This document shows positions 25,245-33,894 of a stretch of DNA of 39,885 nucleotides, piece by piece. Below the pieces are notes generated by a model that was not told the origin of the DNA, ran no database searches, and worked only from the letters and a program-made list of their open reading frames with translations. Position 1 is the first letter of the stretch, and each line of letters opens with the position of its first letter. Both the position numbers and the translations under genes were made by a program. The DNA lies in assembly GCF_001571345.1 (NCBI RefSeq), contig NZ_BCTP01000028.1, positions 1-39,885 on the forward strand, read 5' to 3'. The stretch comes from Komagataeibacter xylinus NBRC 15237 (lineage in GTDB: Bacteria > Pseudomonadota > Alphaproteobacteria > Acetobacterales > Acetobacteraceae).

Positions 25245-25870
25245 TGGCGCAGGGTGATTCCGTGGCAGTGCTGGCCGATGTTTCACGTGAAACACGCGAG
25301 CGGCTGGAGCAATATGCCGACCTGCTGCTGCGCTGGAACGCGCGCATCAACCTTGTCTCCCCGCATGACCTGCCGCATCTGTGGTCACGCCATATCGGGG
25401 ACAGCCTGCAACTTGCCAGCCTGATTCCGCCCGGCGGCGTGGATCTGGTCGATATGGGTTCTGGCGGCGGCTTTCCCGGCCTGGTCATTGCATGCGCGAC
25501 CGATGCGAACGTGACGCTGGTTGAATCCGACCAGCGCAAGGCCGCCTTCCTGCGTGAGGCGGCGCGGGTGGCGGGGGTTAAGGTGCGGGTCTGCGCGCAG
25601 CGGCTGGAAGTGGCTGATGTGCCACCCGCGCAGGTGGTGACGGCCCGGGCCCTCGCGCCCCTGTCGCGCCTGCTGGCGTGGGGTACGCGGTTCCTGCAGC
25701 CCGATGGTGTCTGCCTGTTTCTGAAAGGACGCAACGCAGAGGAAGAATTGACGATGGCCCGTGCCGATTGGCACATGGCGACAACCCGGATTCCAAGCCG
25801 TACCAATACGGATGGTGTGATTCTAGAATTGAGCGATATCAGGCGTGTCAGAGACCATAACAATGAATGA
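25244..25870 (+). CDS. rsmG: 16S rRNA (guanine-527-N7) methyltransferase RsmG (GidB)
   Basis: A 208-residue SAM-dependent enzyme that methylates G527 of 16S rRNA. The SAM-binding [15 protein letters not shown] is near residue 67; [18 protein letters not shown] and [14 protein letters not shown] follow. The N-terminus reads [20 protein letters not shown], and the VSRET part is encoded by a parS site. The gene starts on the mnmG stop and ends eight bases inside parA, a tight cotranscribed block. Confidence 0.95.
   Translation: MAQGDSVAVLADVSRETRERLEQYADLLLRWNARINLVSPHDLPHLWSRHIGDSLQLASLIPPGGVDLVDMGSGGGFPGLVIACATDANVTLVESDQRKAAFLREAARVAGVKVRVCAQRLEVADVPPAQVVTARALAPLSRLLAWGTRFLQPDGVCLFLKGRNAEEELTMARADWHMATTRIPSRTNTDGVILELSDIRRVRDHNNE
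25279..25294. promoter_or_regulatory. parS: parS centromere site inside rsmG
   Basis: A second perfect TGTTTCACGTGAAACA, 2.34 kb from the first and about 570 bases before parA. It lies near the 5' end of rsmG. Such a site embedded in the VSRET codons of gidB is known in other bacteria. Confidence 0.94.
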
Positions 25871-26690
25871 TACGGGAAGCCGGTCCGCGTCTTCCCCCCG
25901 CATTATCGCGCTGGCCAACCAGAAGGGCGGCGTGGGCAAGACAACCACCGCCATCAACGTGGCGGCCGCGCTGGCGGCTTCGGGGCTGAAAGTGCTGCTG
26001 GTCGATCTCGACCCGCAGGGCAATGCCTCGACCGGGCTGGGCGTGGGGTATGATGCCCGCAGCAGCGGCACCTATGCCATGCTTGAAGATGGCGCGCGCG
26101 CCGCAGGCGTGGTGCAGGCCAGCACTGTTCCCGGCCTGTCGCTGGTTGCGGCCGATACCGAACTGGCCGGCGCCGAGCTTGAACTGGTCATGGCGGAAGG
26201 GCGTGAATACCGCCTGCGTGAGGCCCTGGCCCAGATTGGCGGCGATTATGACGTGGTGCTGATTGACTGCCCGCCCAGCCTTGGCCTGCTCACGCTCAAC
26301 GCGCTGGTTGCCGCCCAGTCGGTGCTCGTGCCGTTGCAATGCGAGTTCTTTGCGCTTGAGGGCATCAGCCAGTTGGTGCGCACCGTCAATAGCGTGAGCA
26401 AGGGGCTCAATCCCGCGCTCAAACTCGATGGCATCGTGCTGACCATGTATGACCGGCGCAACAACCTGTCGGAACTCGTAGCCGATGATGCCCGCAGCTT
26501 CTTTGGCGACAAGGTGATGGAAACCCTCATTCCCCGCAATATTCGCATCTCCGAGGCACAGAGCCACGGGCAGCCGGTCATGAATTACGACCAGCGCTCA
26601 TCGGGCAGTCAGGCCTATCAGGCGCTGGCGACCGAGCTGGCCGGGCGCCTTGGCCTGTCGGCTGGCCAGAAAGGGAAGGCACGCGCGTGA
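25863..26690 (+). CDS. parA: Chromosome partitioning ATPase ParA
   Basis: A 275-residue Walker-type ATPase (small chromosomal ParA/Soj class without an N-terminal DNA-binding domain) that binds DNA and drives segregation of ParB-parS complexes. The deviant Walker A is [13 protein letters not shown] near residue 20; [10 protein letters not shown] and [16 protein letters not shown] are the A' and B blocks. ATG 25863 overlaps the rsmG stop. A GTG at 25845 would add six residues, but it has no proper ribosome binding site. It overlaps parB by four bases (GTGA). Confidence 0.96.
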   Translation: MNDTGSRSASSPRIIALANQKGGVGKTTTAINVAAALAASGLKVLLVDLDPQGNASTGLGVGYDARSSGTYAMLEDGARAAGVVQASTVPGLSLVAADTELAGAELELVMAEGREYRLREALAQIGGDYDVVLIDCPPSLGLLTLNALVAAQSVLVPLQCEFFALEGISQLVRTVNSVSKGLNPALKLDGIVLTMYDRRNNLSELVADDARSFFGDKVMETLIPRNIRISEAQSHGQPVMNYDQRSSGSQAYQALATELAGRLGLSAGQKGKARA

Positions 26691-27586
26691 AAACCAAGAA
26701 GGAAGCGGGTCGCCCCCGCCTGGGCCGTGGGCTTGCGGCACTGCTGGGCGAGCAGGTCAATGCACTGCCCGCAGCCCCTGCGGTCGAGGGCCGCAAGAGC
26801 ACGGAAGCCATTTCCAGCCTGCCGGTGGATGTGCTGGAGCCAAGCCCTTTCCAGCCGCGTCAGCAGATGGAACCGGGCGCGCTGGATGAACTGGCCAGTT
26901 CCATCCGCGTGCGTGGCATTTTGCAGCCCATTCTGGTCCGGCCCCATCCGCAGCGACCGGGCACTTACCAGATCATCGCGGGCGAGCGCCGCTGGCGGGC
27001 ATCGCAGATTGCGGGCCTGCATGATGTGCCGGTGCATATCCGCCCGCTCGATGATGGCGATGCCATGGCCGCGGCGCTGGTGGAAAACCTCCAGCGTGCC
27101 GATCTCAACGCCATCGAGGAGGCCGAGGGCCTTCAGCGCCTGCTTGATGATCATGCCCTGACGCAGGATGAACTGGCCAGCGCCATCGGCAAGTCGCGCC
27201 CGCATGTGGCCAATATGGTCCGCCTGCTGCAACTGCCGCCGCCCGTGCGTGATGCGGTGCGTCATCAAAGCCTTTCCGCAGGTCATGCCCGTGCCCTGCT
27301 GGCGCATGCCGATCCGGTGGCGGCACTGAAGGTGGTGCTGGCGCAGGGGCTGAACGTGCGCCAGACCGAGGCCCTGGCCAAACAGCACGAGCGCAAGGCC
27401 GCGACCGCGCGCGAGAAGGAGGAGAAAGCCGCCCGCAACCCCGAGATCGCCGCCCTTGAGCGCGATCTGGCCGCAAGGCTGGGCCTGAAGGTGCAGATCA
27501 GCTTTGATGGCAAGGGCGGCAGCCTGAAGATCGATTACCGCTCGCTTGAGCAGTTCGATGGGCTGCTGCGGCTGCTCCAGCGCTAG
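26687..27586 (+). CDS. parB: Chromosome partitioning protein ParB
   Basis: A 299-residue CTPase and centromere-binding protein. RPRLGRGLAALL is the usual basic N-terminus. The ParB/Sulfiredoxin-like domain has LEPSPFQPRQ, SIRVRGILQPILVRP and IIAGERRWRAS (the CTP-binding GERR block). ALVENLQRADLNAIEEA is followed by the helix-turn-helix LTQDELASAIGKSRPHVANM, which reads parS. The C-terminal segment (SLKIDYRSLEQFDGLLRLL) is the dimer domain. The GTG start overlaps the parA stop, with AAGGGAAGG upstream. A full-length repeat copy follows ten bases after the stop. Confidence 0.96.
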   Translation: MKTKKEAGRPRLGRGLAALLGEQVNALPAAPAVEGRKSTEAISSLPVDVLEPSPFQPRQQMEPGALDELASSIRVRGILQPILVRPHPQRPGTYQIIAGERRWRASQIAGLHDVPVHIRPLDDGDAMAAALVENLQRADLNAIEEAEGLQRLLDDHALTQDELASAIGKSRPHVANMVRLLQLPPPVRDAVRHQSLSAGHARALLAHADPVAALKVVLAQGLNVRQTEALAKQHERKAATAREKEEKAARNPEIAALERDLAARLGLKVQISFDGKGGSLKIDYRSLEQFDGLLRLLQR

Positions 27587-27596
27587 AGGTTGGAAG

Positions 27597-27738
27597 CTGT
27601 TTGAAAAGTTGGCTCAGGAATCATAAGGAAGTTTTTGGTGAAGCTTTTTGCAAAAGCTTCGAAGAACACTGCTTTTTTGAAAAAAGGCGGCACTTAAAAA
27701 CTTTTGTTATTTTTTATCAATGAGTTGTTTTCAAACAG
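27597..27738. repeat. Dispersed two-hairpin repeat, copy 6 (full length, MITE-like)
   Basis: The most complete copy, 142 bp, bounded by perfect 11-bp terminal inverted repeats CTGTTTGAAAA (27597-27607) and TTTTCAAACAG (27728-27738). The core (27628-27704) carries the GAAGCTTTTTGCAAAAGCTTC hairpin and the decayed CACTGCTTTTTT...GGCGG hairpin. The structure is that of a miniature inverted-repeat element without a coding region. It sits between parB and tRNA-Lys. Confidence 0.8.
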
Positions 27739-27766
27739 TCTCTTATAAAAAAAGTTCAAAAAACCC

Positions 27767-27795
27767 TTGCCAGCCAAAGGGGTGACTGCTAAAAG
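27767..27795 (+). promoter_or_regulatory. Putative promoter of tRNA-Lys
   Basis: TTGCCA (27767-27772) and TAAAAG (27790-27795) are 17 bases apart, with the -10 box ending 27 bases before the mature tRNA. Directly after it, CCCTCTC-ACCC-GAGAGGG (27796-27813) forms a strong hairpin in the 5' leader that would be removed in tRNA processing. Confidence 0.5.
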
Positions 27796-27822
27796 CCCTC
27801 TCACCCGAGAGGGTAACCCTGT

Positions 27823-27898
<76 letters not shown>

Positions 27899-27922
27899 TA
27901 GGGTTTAATAAGATTACAGAGG

Positions 27923-27955
27923 TCCCCATCAAGGCTTTGCCGGTGGGGATTTTTT
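27923..27955 (+). terminator. Intrinsic terminator of tRNA-Lys
   Basis: TCCCCATC pairs with GGTGGGGA, continued by GGC/GCC around a TTT loop with an AA bulge, then six T residues. It starts 25 bases after the tRNA 3' end. Confidence 0.88.
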
Positions 27956-28007
27956 GTATCATGCACGCAGCGCGGCACTCTTGCAGCAACACAGAAGGGG
28001 GAACAGC

Positions 28008-28052
28008 ATGATGATTCCGTTCCACCCGTTTGCCGGTTCCGCAGGGCCATGA
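28008..28052 (+). CDS. 14-codon leader ORF overlapping the amidotransferase start
   Basis: MMIPFHPFAGSAGP is encoded behind a strong GGGGG ribosome binding site (six bases away). Its TGA stop overlaps the ATG of the next gene as ATGA. The amidotransferase itself has only a weak site, so translation of this short frame could feed its start. No regulatory residue pattern is evident. Confidence 0.4.
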   Translation: MMIPFHPFAGSAGP

Positions 28053-28786
28053 CCCCCTCACGCGCGCCCCTGATCGGTATCACGCTCGATAGCGAACCAC
28101 CCTCCACCACGGGCGGTTATTCGCGCTTTGCATGGTATGCGCTGCGCCAGAACTACATGGACATGATTTCCGCCTGTGGCGGCCTGCCGGTGGCTGTGGG
28201 GCACGACGCGGCGCAGGCGGGGCAGATGGTGGCGCGGCTTGACGGGCTGGTGATCACCGGCGGGGCCTTTGACGTGCCGCCCGATCTGTATGGCGATGAA
28301 CCGCCGCATGCCACCGTGCAGACCAAGCCGCGCCGCACGGCAGCGGAGATGGCGCTGCTCGGGGAAGGGCTGGCTCTGGGGCGGCCCGTTCTGGGCATCT
28401 GCGGTGGCATGCAACTGCTGGCCGTGCTGCTTGGCGGGCGGCTGGTGCAGCATATTCCCGACACCTATCCCGCGGCCCTGGCGCATGAACAGCCCAACCC
28501 GCGTGACGAGGCGGGGCATGTGGTGCATGTAACCCCCGGCACGCAGCTTGCGCGCCTGGTGGGGTGCGATACGCTGGCCGTCAATTCATCGCACCATCAG
28601 GCGGTGGCGGATGCCGGGCGCGGGGTAGTCTGCGCCACGGCGCCCGATGGCGTGGTCGAGGCCATTGAGCTTCCCGGCCATCCGTTCTGTATGGGGGTGC
28701 AGTGGCACCCCGAATTTGGCATATCGGCAGGAGACCGTCTTCTGTTCGAAGGGTTGATCGACGCTGCGAGGCAGACAGGAACATGA
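28049..28786 (+). CDS. puuD: Gamma-glutamyl-gamma-aminobutyrate hydrolase family protein (class I glutamine amidotransferase)
   Basis: A 245-residue free-standing class I glutamine amidotransferase-fold hydrolase. It begins PLIGITLDSE, then LDGLVITGGAFDVPPDLYG, the nucleophile elbow LGICGGMQLLAV (Cys near 117), VNSSHHQAV and GVQWHPEF with the His and Glu of the triad. In the family PuuD cleaves gamma-Glu-GABA in putrescine breakdown, but no other puu genes are here, so the substrate may differ. The ATG overlaps a short leader frame, and the gene end overlaps the next start as ATGA. Confidence 0.85.
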   Translation: MTPSRAPLIGITLDSEPPSTTGGYSRFAWYALRQNYMDMISACGGLPVAVGHDAAQAGQMVARLDGLVITGGAFDVPPDLYGDEPPHATVQTKPRRTAAEMALLGEGLALGRPVLGICGGMQLLAVLLGGRLVQHIPDTYPAALAHEQPNPRDEAGHVVHVTPGTQLARLVGCDTLAVNSSHHQAVADAGRGVVCATAPDGVVEAIELPGHPFCMGVQWHPEFGISAGDRLLFEGLIDAARQTGT

Positions 28787-29559
28787 CACAGGACCATTCC
28801 ACCGAAGCCCCCGCCGCGCGTGGCGACCGTATTGCCAAATGGCTGGCCCGTTCGGGCGTGTGCAGCAGGCGCGATGCCGAACGCCTGATTGCCGAGGGCA
28901 AGGTGCAGCTCAACGGCGCGCCGGTCACCCATCCGGCCACTTTTGTCGATGAAGGCGATATCGTTCAGGTCGAGCAGAAGGTTGTCGGCGCACCCGACCG
29001 TACGCGGCTGTGGCGCTACCACAAGCCCGACGGGCTGGTCACGACCCACCGCGACCCCGAGGATCGCCCCACTGTGTTCGATTCGCTGCCGCCGGGCATG
29101 CCGCGCGTCATCAGCGTGGGCCGCCTTGACCTGAACAGCGAGGGGCTTTTGCTGCTCACCAACGATGGCGCGCTCGCACGCAGGCTGGAATTGCCCAGCA
29201 ATGGCTGGATCAGGCGCTACCGCGTGCGCGTGTTTGGCGTGGTTGACGAACGCGCGCTGGCCTCCCTGATCAAGGGGAGCGAGTTCGAGGGCGTGCGCTA
29301 TGGCCCGATCGAGGCGCAGCTTGATTCCGTCAAGGGTGATAATGCCTGGCTGACCGTCTCTTTGCGTGAAGGCAAGAACCGCGAGATCCGCAAGGTGATG
29401 CAGGGGCTGAACCTGCATGTCAGCCGCCTGATCCGCACCTCCTACGGGCCGTTCCAGCTTGGCACGCTCAAGCGGGGCGAACTCGAGGAAGTGACCGGCA
29501 AGGTGATCCGTGAGCAGATCGCGGGCCTTGCGGGTGGCAAGACCCCGCGCGGGGCCTGA
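28783..29559 (+). CDS. rluB: RsuA/RluB-family rRNA pseudouridine synthase
   Basis: A 258-residue enzyme converting a uridine in rRNA to pseudouridine. An S4 RNA-binding domain opens it (RIAKWLARSGVCSRRDAERLIAEGKVQLNG is split across residues 13-45). The catalytic block VGRLDLNSEGLLLLTNDG has the Asp near residue 115; REGKNREIRKVM follows. Between RluB, RluE and RsuA types, length and the N-terminal S4 favour RluB, but the target base cannot be fixed. The ATG overlaps the previous stop (ATGA), with AGGA upstream. It overlaps rsmD by one base. Confidence 0.88.
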   Translation: MTQDHSTEAPAARGDRIAKWLARSGVCSRRDAERLIAEGKVQLNGAPVTHPATFVDEGDIVQVEQKVVGAPDRTRLWRYHKPDGLVTTHRDPEDRPTVFDSLPPGMPRVISVGRLDLNSEGLLLLTNDGALARRLELPSNGWIRRYRVRVFGVVDERALASLIKGSEFEGVRYGPIEAQLDSVKGDNAWLTVSLREGKNREIRKVMQGLNLHVSRLIRTSYGPFQLGTLKRGELEEVTGKVIREQIAGLAGGKTPRGA

Positions 29560-30134
29560 TGCGGATCATCGCGGGCGAATGCCGGGGCCGCACCCTGCTG
29601 GCCCCGCCGGGGCAGGTCACGCGGCCGACGGCAGACCGGGTGCGCCAGGCCCTGTTCGATACGCTGGCCCATGCGTCATGGGCCGGGGCGGACCGGCTGC
29701 GCGGCGCGCACGTGCTTGACGGGTTTGCCGGAACCGGCGCGCTGGGCCTCGAGGCCCTTTCACGCGGGGCGGCATCGGCGCTGTTTGTCGAGCACGACCG
29801 CGCCGCCCTGCGCTGCCTGCGCGATAATGTGCGCGGCTGTGGCCTGCAGGACCGCGCCATGATCCGGGCCTGCGACATGCTGCGCCTGCCACCGCGAGGT
29901 GGTGCCGCGCCCGCCGATCTGGTTTTTCTCGATCCGCCCTATAACCACGACCTGCCCACAAGGGCGCTGAGTGTGCTGGAACGTGGCGGCTGGCTGCATG
30001 CCGGCACCCTCATCGTGGTCGAGACGGCAGCAGCGGAAGCGGCCCCCGTGCCAGCCCCCCGCCTGCTGCTTGAGCGGCGGCACGGGGCGGCGTGCCTGTA
30101 TGCATGGCGGCATGGAGTGGATGATAACGGGTGA
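29559..30134 (+). CDS. rsmD: 16S rRNA (guanine-966-N2) methyltransferase RsmD
   Basis: A 191-residue SAM-dependent methyltransferase acting on G966 of 16S rRNA. MRIIAGECRGRTLLAP and TRPTADRVRQALFDTL are the family N-terminus. LDGFAGTGALGLEALSRGA is the SAM site near residue 50, and LVFLDPPYN near 121 is the N6/N2 adenine-guanine methylase motif. It starts on the stop of the pseudouridine synthase (TGATG), the common rsuA-rsmD pairing. Confidence 0.94.
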   Translation: MRIIAGECRGRTLLAPPGQVTRPTADRVRQALFDTLAHASWAGADRLRGAHVLDGFAGTGALGLEALSRGAASALFVEHDRAALRCLRDNVRGCGLQDRAMIRACDMLRLPPRGGAAPADLVFLDPPYNHDLPTRALSVLERGGWLHAGTLIVVETAAAEAAPVPAPRLLLERRHGAACLYAWRHGVDDNG

Positions 30135-30289
30135 TTCATCGCCGTATTTTATCCTGTCGGCCTTCTTTCTGTCGTGTGGACAGGGTTATAGTTGTTTCGT
30201 TTGGCGGGAATGGCAGGCGCGGCATGCAAGGTCATCTCCCTCGTGCTTTTGGTCCCCGCAGGCGGGCCTTATGATCGGGATGTGGATTT

Positions 30290-33139
30290 TTGGCGATCTT
30301 CAGCCGTTTTTTTCCTGAATCACTTTCCTCTGGCCCGGCCCGTTCGCGCCTGCGCGAACGGTTGGCCGAAGCCGGTGGCGTAGGGTTGTGGATTCTGGCG
30401 CTGTGTCTCGCCATCGCGTTATGGAGTTATGACCCGCGCGATCCCTCCGCCAATACGTCGAGCGCGCAGCCGCCGGGCAACCTGCTCGGGCGGCCCGGCG
30501 CCTATATGGCCGACTTCATGCTCCAGAATTTCGGGATCGTGGGCACGCTGGCCATTTTCTGCCTCATGGCATGGGGCTGGCGCCTGATCCGCCACCATGG
30601 GCTGGCATCGGCGCTGCTGCGTTTCATCGCCCTTTTGTGCGGCCTGCCGGTCATTGCAGCCGAAGTTGCGGCCCTGCCATTGCTGGCGGGGCTGCATGCG
30701 CCGCAATGGCCTACGCAGGCGGGCCTGGGCGGTGCGGTTGGCCTCTCGGTCGCGCATATGTCGATTCAGGCCGCCACCGTGTTCATGGGGCGTGGCGGGC
30801 CGCTTCTCGTCTGGGTGCTGGGGCTTGTGCTGGGCGCCCTGCTGGTGCTGCTCGCGCTCGCCCTGTCCCTGTCCGAATGGCAGGGCATGGGGCGGGGCCT
30901 CGTGTTCGGCGTGCGTCAGCCCATGGTGCTGGCAGTCTGGCTGCGCCGCATGACGGCCCGGCCCGAGGCAGGGCAGGGCAGGGCGCAGGCACCAGCCCAT
31001 CCGGCTGCCTCCCAGGCCGCCCCTGCCGCAGCCCCTCCTTCCTCACTGGCAGCGCTGATCGAGGAAGAGGACGAACCCCTTTTCAATACCACCCTGACCG
31101 CCCCTGCGGCCCATGCCGGGGCAGCGCCCCCCGCGCAGGCGGGCGCTGCCCCCGGCACGGGCCTGATGCCGGTGAATGATGCGGCCCCCAAGGCCAGCCT
31201 GCGCGCGCCAGATGCCGCGAACATGCCCGCCACCACCACAAAGCCGGAGGATGCGGCACGCCCGGCGCTGCCCGGCAGCCGCAAGGTGGAAGGAGGGCGA
31301 CCGGCACAGGTGTCGTTGCAGAGCAACTGGATGCACCCGCCCGGCATGGACGAGGATATTCCGCAGCCGTTGCTGATGGGGGGGGATGACACGGCATCTG
31401 ATCGCGCGCCATGGCATGACGAACCCGCCCCGCCTGAAAACAGGCCCGTCACCGACCATCCGGGCACGTCGCCCGCTGTTGAGGAACCTGCGCGCCCGAA
31501 TCTCTTTTCGCGCCTGTTCTCCGGTGCCTCGCGCGCCGATGAGGCACCCGCCCGCCCGGATGCGTATGATGCGCCTGCACCGGCAGCGTCCGCCGCCACG
31601 CCCGCCTATACGCCACCGCAGCCGCCGCAGTGGCAGTTCCCCTCGCTTTCACTCCTGACGCCGCCGCCGCCTGCCTCCACGACCAAGCCGACCGAGGAAC
31701 TGCTCAGGGCCAATGCCGCCCAGCTTGTGACCGTGCTGTCCGAATACGGGGTGCAGGGCACGATCGTGGCCTATCATGCAGGCCCGGTGGTCACGCTGTA
31801 TGAACTCCAGCCCGCCGCAGGCATTCGCGCCGCCCGCGTGATTGGCCTGGCTGATGACGTGGCGCGCTCCCTGTCGGTGCTCAGCGTGCGTATCGCCACC
31901 GTGCCGGGGCGCAACGTGATTGGCATCGAGGTGCCGAATTCACGGCGCGAGACAGTCTATTTCTCCGAACTGCTCATGGACCCCCGATGGGCGCATTCTC
32001 CCGCGCGGCTCAACCTTGCGCTGGGCAAGGATATTGCGGGTGAATCGGTTTACAGCGACCTTGCCGCCATGCCCCACCTGCTGATCGCGGGCACCACGGG
32101 GTCGGGCAAGTCGGTGGGGGTGAACTCCATGATCCTGTCGCTGCTCTACCGCCTCTCGCCCGAGCAGTGCCGCCTGATCCTGATCGATCCCAAGATCCTC
32201 GAACTGTCGATTTATGAAGGCATTCCCCACCTCATGACCCCGGTGGTGACGGAACCGGCCAAGGCGGTCGCGGCCATGAAATGGGCAGTGCGTGAAATGG
32301 ATCGCCGCTACCGCGCCATGGCGCACCTGCAGGTGCGTAACATCGCCAGCTACAACGAGCGCGTGACCGAAGCCCGCGAGCGCGGCGAGATCGTGACCCG
32401 CCGCGTGCAGACCGGCTACGACCCCGAAACCGGCAAGCCGACATTCGAGGAGCAGCAGCTTGCCCTTGATTCGCTGCCCTATCTTGTCATCGTGGTAGAC
32501 GAGATGGCCGATCTCATGATCGTGGCGGGCAAGGAGATCGAGTCCCTGCTGCAACGCCTGGCACAGAAGGCGCGCGCGGCGGGCATCCACCTCATCCTTG
32601 CTACCCAGCGCCCCTCGGTCGATGTGATTACCGGCACCATCAAGGCCAACTTCCCCACGCGTATTTCCTTTCAGGTCATCAGCAAGTTCGACAGCCGCAC
32701 CATTCTGGGCGAGCAGGGGGCCGAGCAGCTTCTGGGTCGCGGCGACATGCTGTTCATGCAGGCGGGCGGGCGGATCACGCGCGTGCATGGCCCCTTCGTG
32801 GCGGATGGGGAGGTGGAGGCTGTCGTGGCCTTCCTGCGCACGCAGGGCGAGCCGATCTATGATGATGATGTCATCTCGCCGCAGGAAGAAGACAGCGCGG
32901 ACAAGCCGTTTGCCGCCCCCTCCGGTGGGGCCGAGGAAGATGGCCTGTTTGCCCAGGCGGTCGAGGTGGTGGCGCGCGAGGGCAAGGCCTCGACGTCCTT
33001 CATCCAGCGCCATCTCTCCATCGGCTATAACCGCGCGGCCAAGATCATCGAGCAGATGGAAAAGGAAGGACTGGTCAGCGAGGCCAACCATGTAGGCCGC
33101 CGTGAAGTGCTGATGCGCCGCTCGACGGAAGACGAATGA
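30290..33139 (+). CDS. ftsK: DNA translocase FtsK
   Basis: A 949-residue septal DNA pump that clears chromosomes from the division site and activates XerCD at dif. Residues 20-200 hold the membrane segments (GVGLWILALCLAIALWSY and three more). Residues 220-460 are a Pro/Ala-rich linker. The motor begins ELLRANAAQLVTVLSEYGVQG, with Walker A IAGTTGSGKSVGVN near 600 and VIVVDEMADLM near 735, then ATQRPSVDVITGTIKANFPTR. The C-terminal gamma winged helix (TSFIQRHLSIGYNRAAKIIE) reads KOPS. The start is TTG at 30290; stop codons upstream limit other choices. It overlaps the next gene by four bases. Confidence 0.95.
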   Translation: MAIFSRFFPESLSSGPARSRLRERLAEAGGVGLWILALCLAIALWSYDPRDPSANTSSAQPPGNLLGRPGAYMADFMLQNFGIVGTLAIFCLMAWGWRLIRHHGLASALLRFIALLCGLPVIAAEVAALPLLAGLHAPQWPTQAGLGGAVGLSVAHMSIQAATVFMGRGGPLLVWVLGLVLGALLVLLALALSLSEWQGMGRGLVFGVRQPMVLAVWLRRMTARPEAGQGRAQAPAHPAASQAAPAAAPPSSLAALIEEEDEPLFNTTLTAPAAHAGAAPPAQAGAAPGTGLMPVNDAAPKASLRAPDAANMPATTTKPEDAARPALPGSRKVEGGRPAQVSLQSNWMHPPGMDEDIPQPLLMGGDDTASDRAPWHDEPAPPENRPVTDHPGTSPAVEEPARPNLFSRLFSGASRADEAPARPDAYDAPAPAASAATPAYTPPQPPQWQFPSLSLLTPPPPASTTKPTEELLRANAAQLVTVLSEYGVQGTIVAYHAGPVVTLYELQPAAGIRAARVIGLADDVARSLSVLSVRIATVPGRNVIGIEVPNSRRETVYFSELLMDPRWAHSPARLNLALGKDIAGESVYSDLAAMPHLLIAGTTGSGKSVGVNSMILSLLYRLSPEQCRLILIDPKILELSIYEGIPHLMTPVVTEPAKAVAAMKWAVREMDRRYRAMAHLQVRNIASYNERVTEARERGEIVTRRVQTGYDPETGKPTFEEQQLALDSLPYLVIVVDEMADLMIVAGKEIESLLQRLAQKARAAGIHLILATQRPSVDVITGTIKANFPTRISFQVISKFDSRTILGEQGAEQLLGRGDMLFMQAGGRITRVHGPFVADGEVEAVVAFLRTQGEPIYDDDVISPQEEDSADKPFAAPSGGAEEDGLFAQAVEVVAREGKASTSFIQRHLSIGYNRAAKIIEQMEKEGLVSEANHVGRREVLMRRSTEDE

Positions 33140-33894
33140 GGCCATCTTCGCCCCCGCCTGCATCCATGCAGCCCACGGGGCCCCTGCCGTTTACGGTTCT
33201 GTACCGTGACAACCGCTTCGTGGTGCTCGACAAGCCGCCGGGGTTGCCGGTCCATCCCGGCCGCAGGGGCGGGGCAAGTGTCGAGGACTGGTTTCCCCTC
33301 CTGTCACGCCACCGCAACGGGCCGTGGCTTGCACACAGGCTGGATCAGGATACGGCGGGCTGCCTGGTCGTGGCGCTGCGCAAGCAGGCTTTGGTGGCGG
33401 CGCAGGGCTGTTTTGCTTCAGGCCAGGCCCGCAAGACCTACTGGGCCATCGTGCAGGGCACGCCCGCGGGCCGGTCCGGCGTAGTCACAGCCCCGCTTGG
33501 CCGGGTGGAAGAGGCCGGGCAGTGGCGCATGCAGGCTGACGTGCAGGGCGCGCAGCCCGCGCGCACGCGGTGGCGGGTGCTGGGGCAGGGCCTGGATGCG
33601 GCGGGCGCGCCCATAAGCTGGCTGGAGCTGGAGCTGGAAACCGGGCGCACCCATCAGGCCCGTGCGCATTGCGCCCTGCTTGGCAGCCCCATAAGGGGGG
33701 ATGCGCGCTATGGCGCCCCCACGGCCGGGGCGCTACACCTCATGAGTCGCGGCATCACTCTGCCGCTTGACCCGCCCGTGCGGGCCATGGCCCCCCCACC
33801 TGACCATATGCGCCGCATCATGGCGCAGGCGGGCTGGGTCGTGCCACCTGTCAACGTGGAAAAGGAAACAGCACGGTGTTCGCCCATACTCTGA
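33136..33894 (+). CDS. RluA-family pseudouridine synthase
   Basis: A 252-residue enzyme without an S4 domain. VLYRDNRFVVLDKPPGLPVHPG is split over residues 20-41. HRLDQDTAGCLVVA carries the catalytic Asp near residue 71. Then KTYWAIVQG and LELELETGRTHQARAHCALLG with the conserved RTHQxRxH block. The target RNA (23S rRNA or tRNA) is not clear. The ATG overlaps the ftsK stop (ATGA), and its 3' end overlaps the next gene by 19 bases, so the three are probably cotranscribed. Confidence 0.88.
   Translation: MRPSSPPPASMQPTGPLPFTVLYRDNRFVVLDKPPGLPVHPGRRGGASVEDWFPLLSRHRNGPWLAHRLDQDTAGCLVVALRKQALVAAQGCFASGQARKTYWAIVQGTPAGRSGVVTAPLGRVEEAGQWRMQADVQGAQPARTRWRVLGQGLDAAGAPISWLELELETGRTHQARAHCALLGSPIRGDARYGAPTAGALHLMSRGITLPLDPPVRAMAPPPDHMRRIMAQAGWVVPPVNVEKETARCSPIL

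Noticed and set aside
31940-33163. Minus-strand open frame of 407 codons opposite ftsK
   Set aside because: It lies wholly antisense to the FtsK motor domain and shows no protein-like motif.
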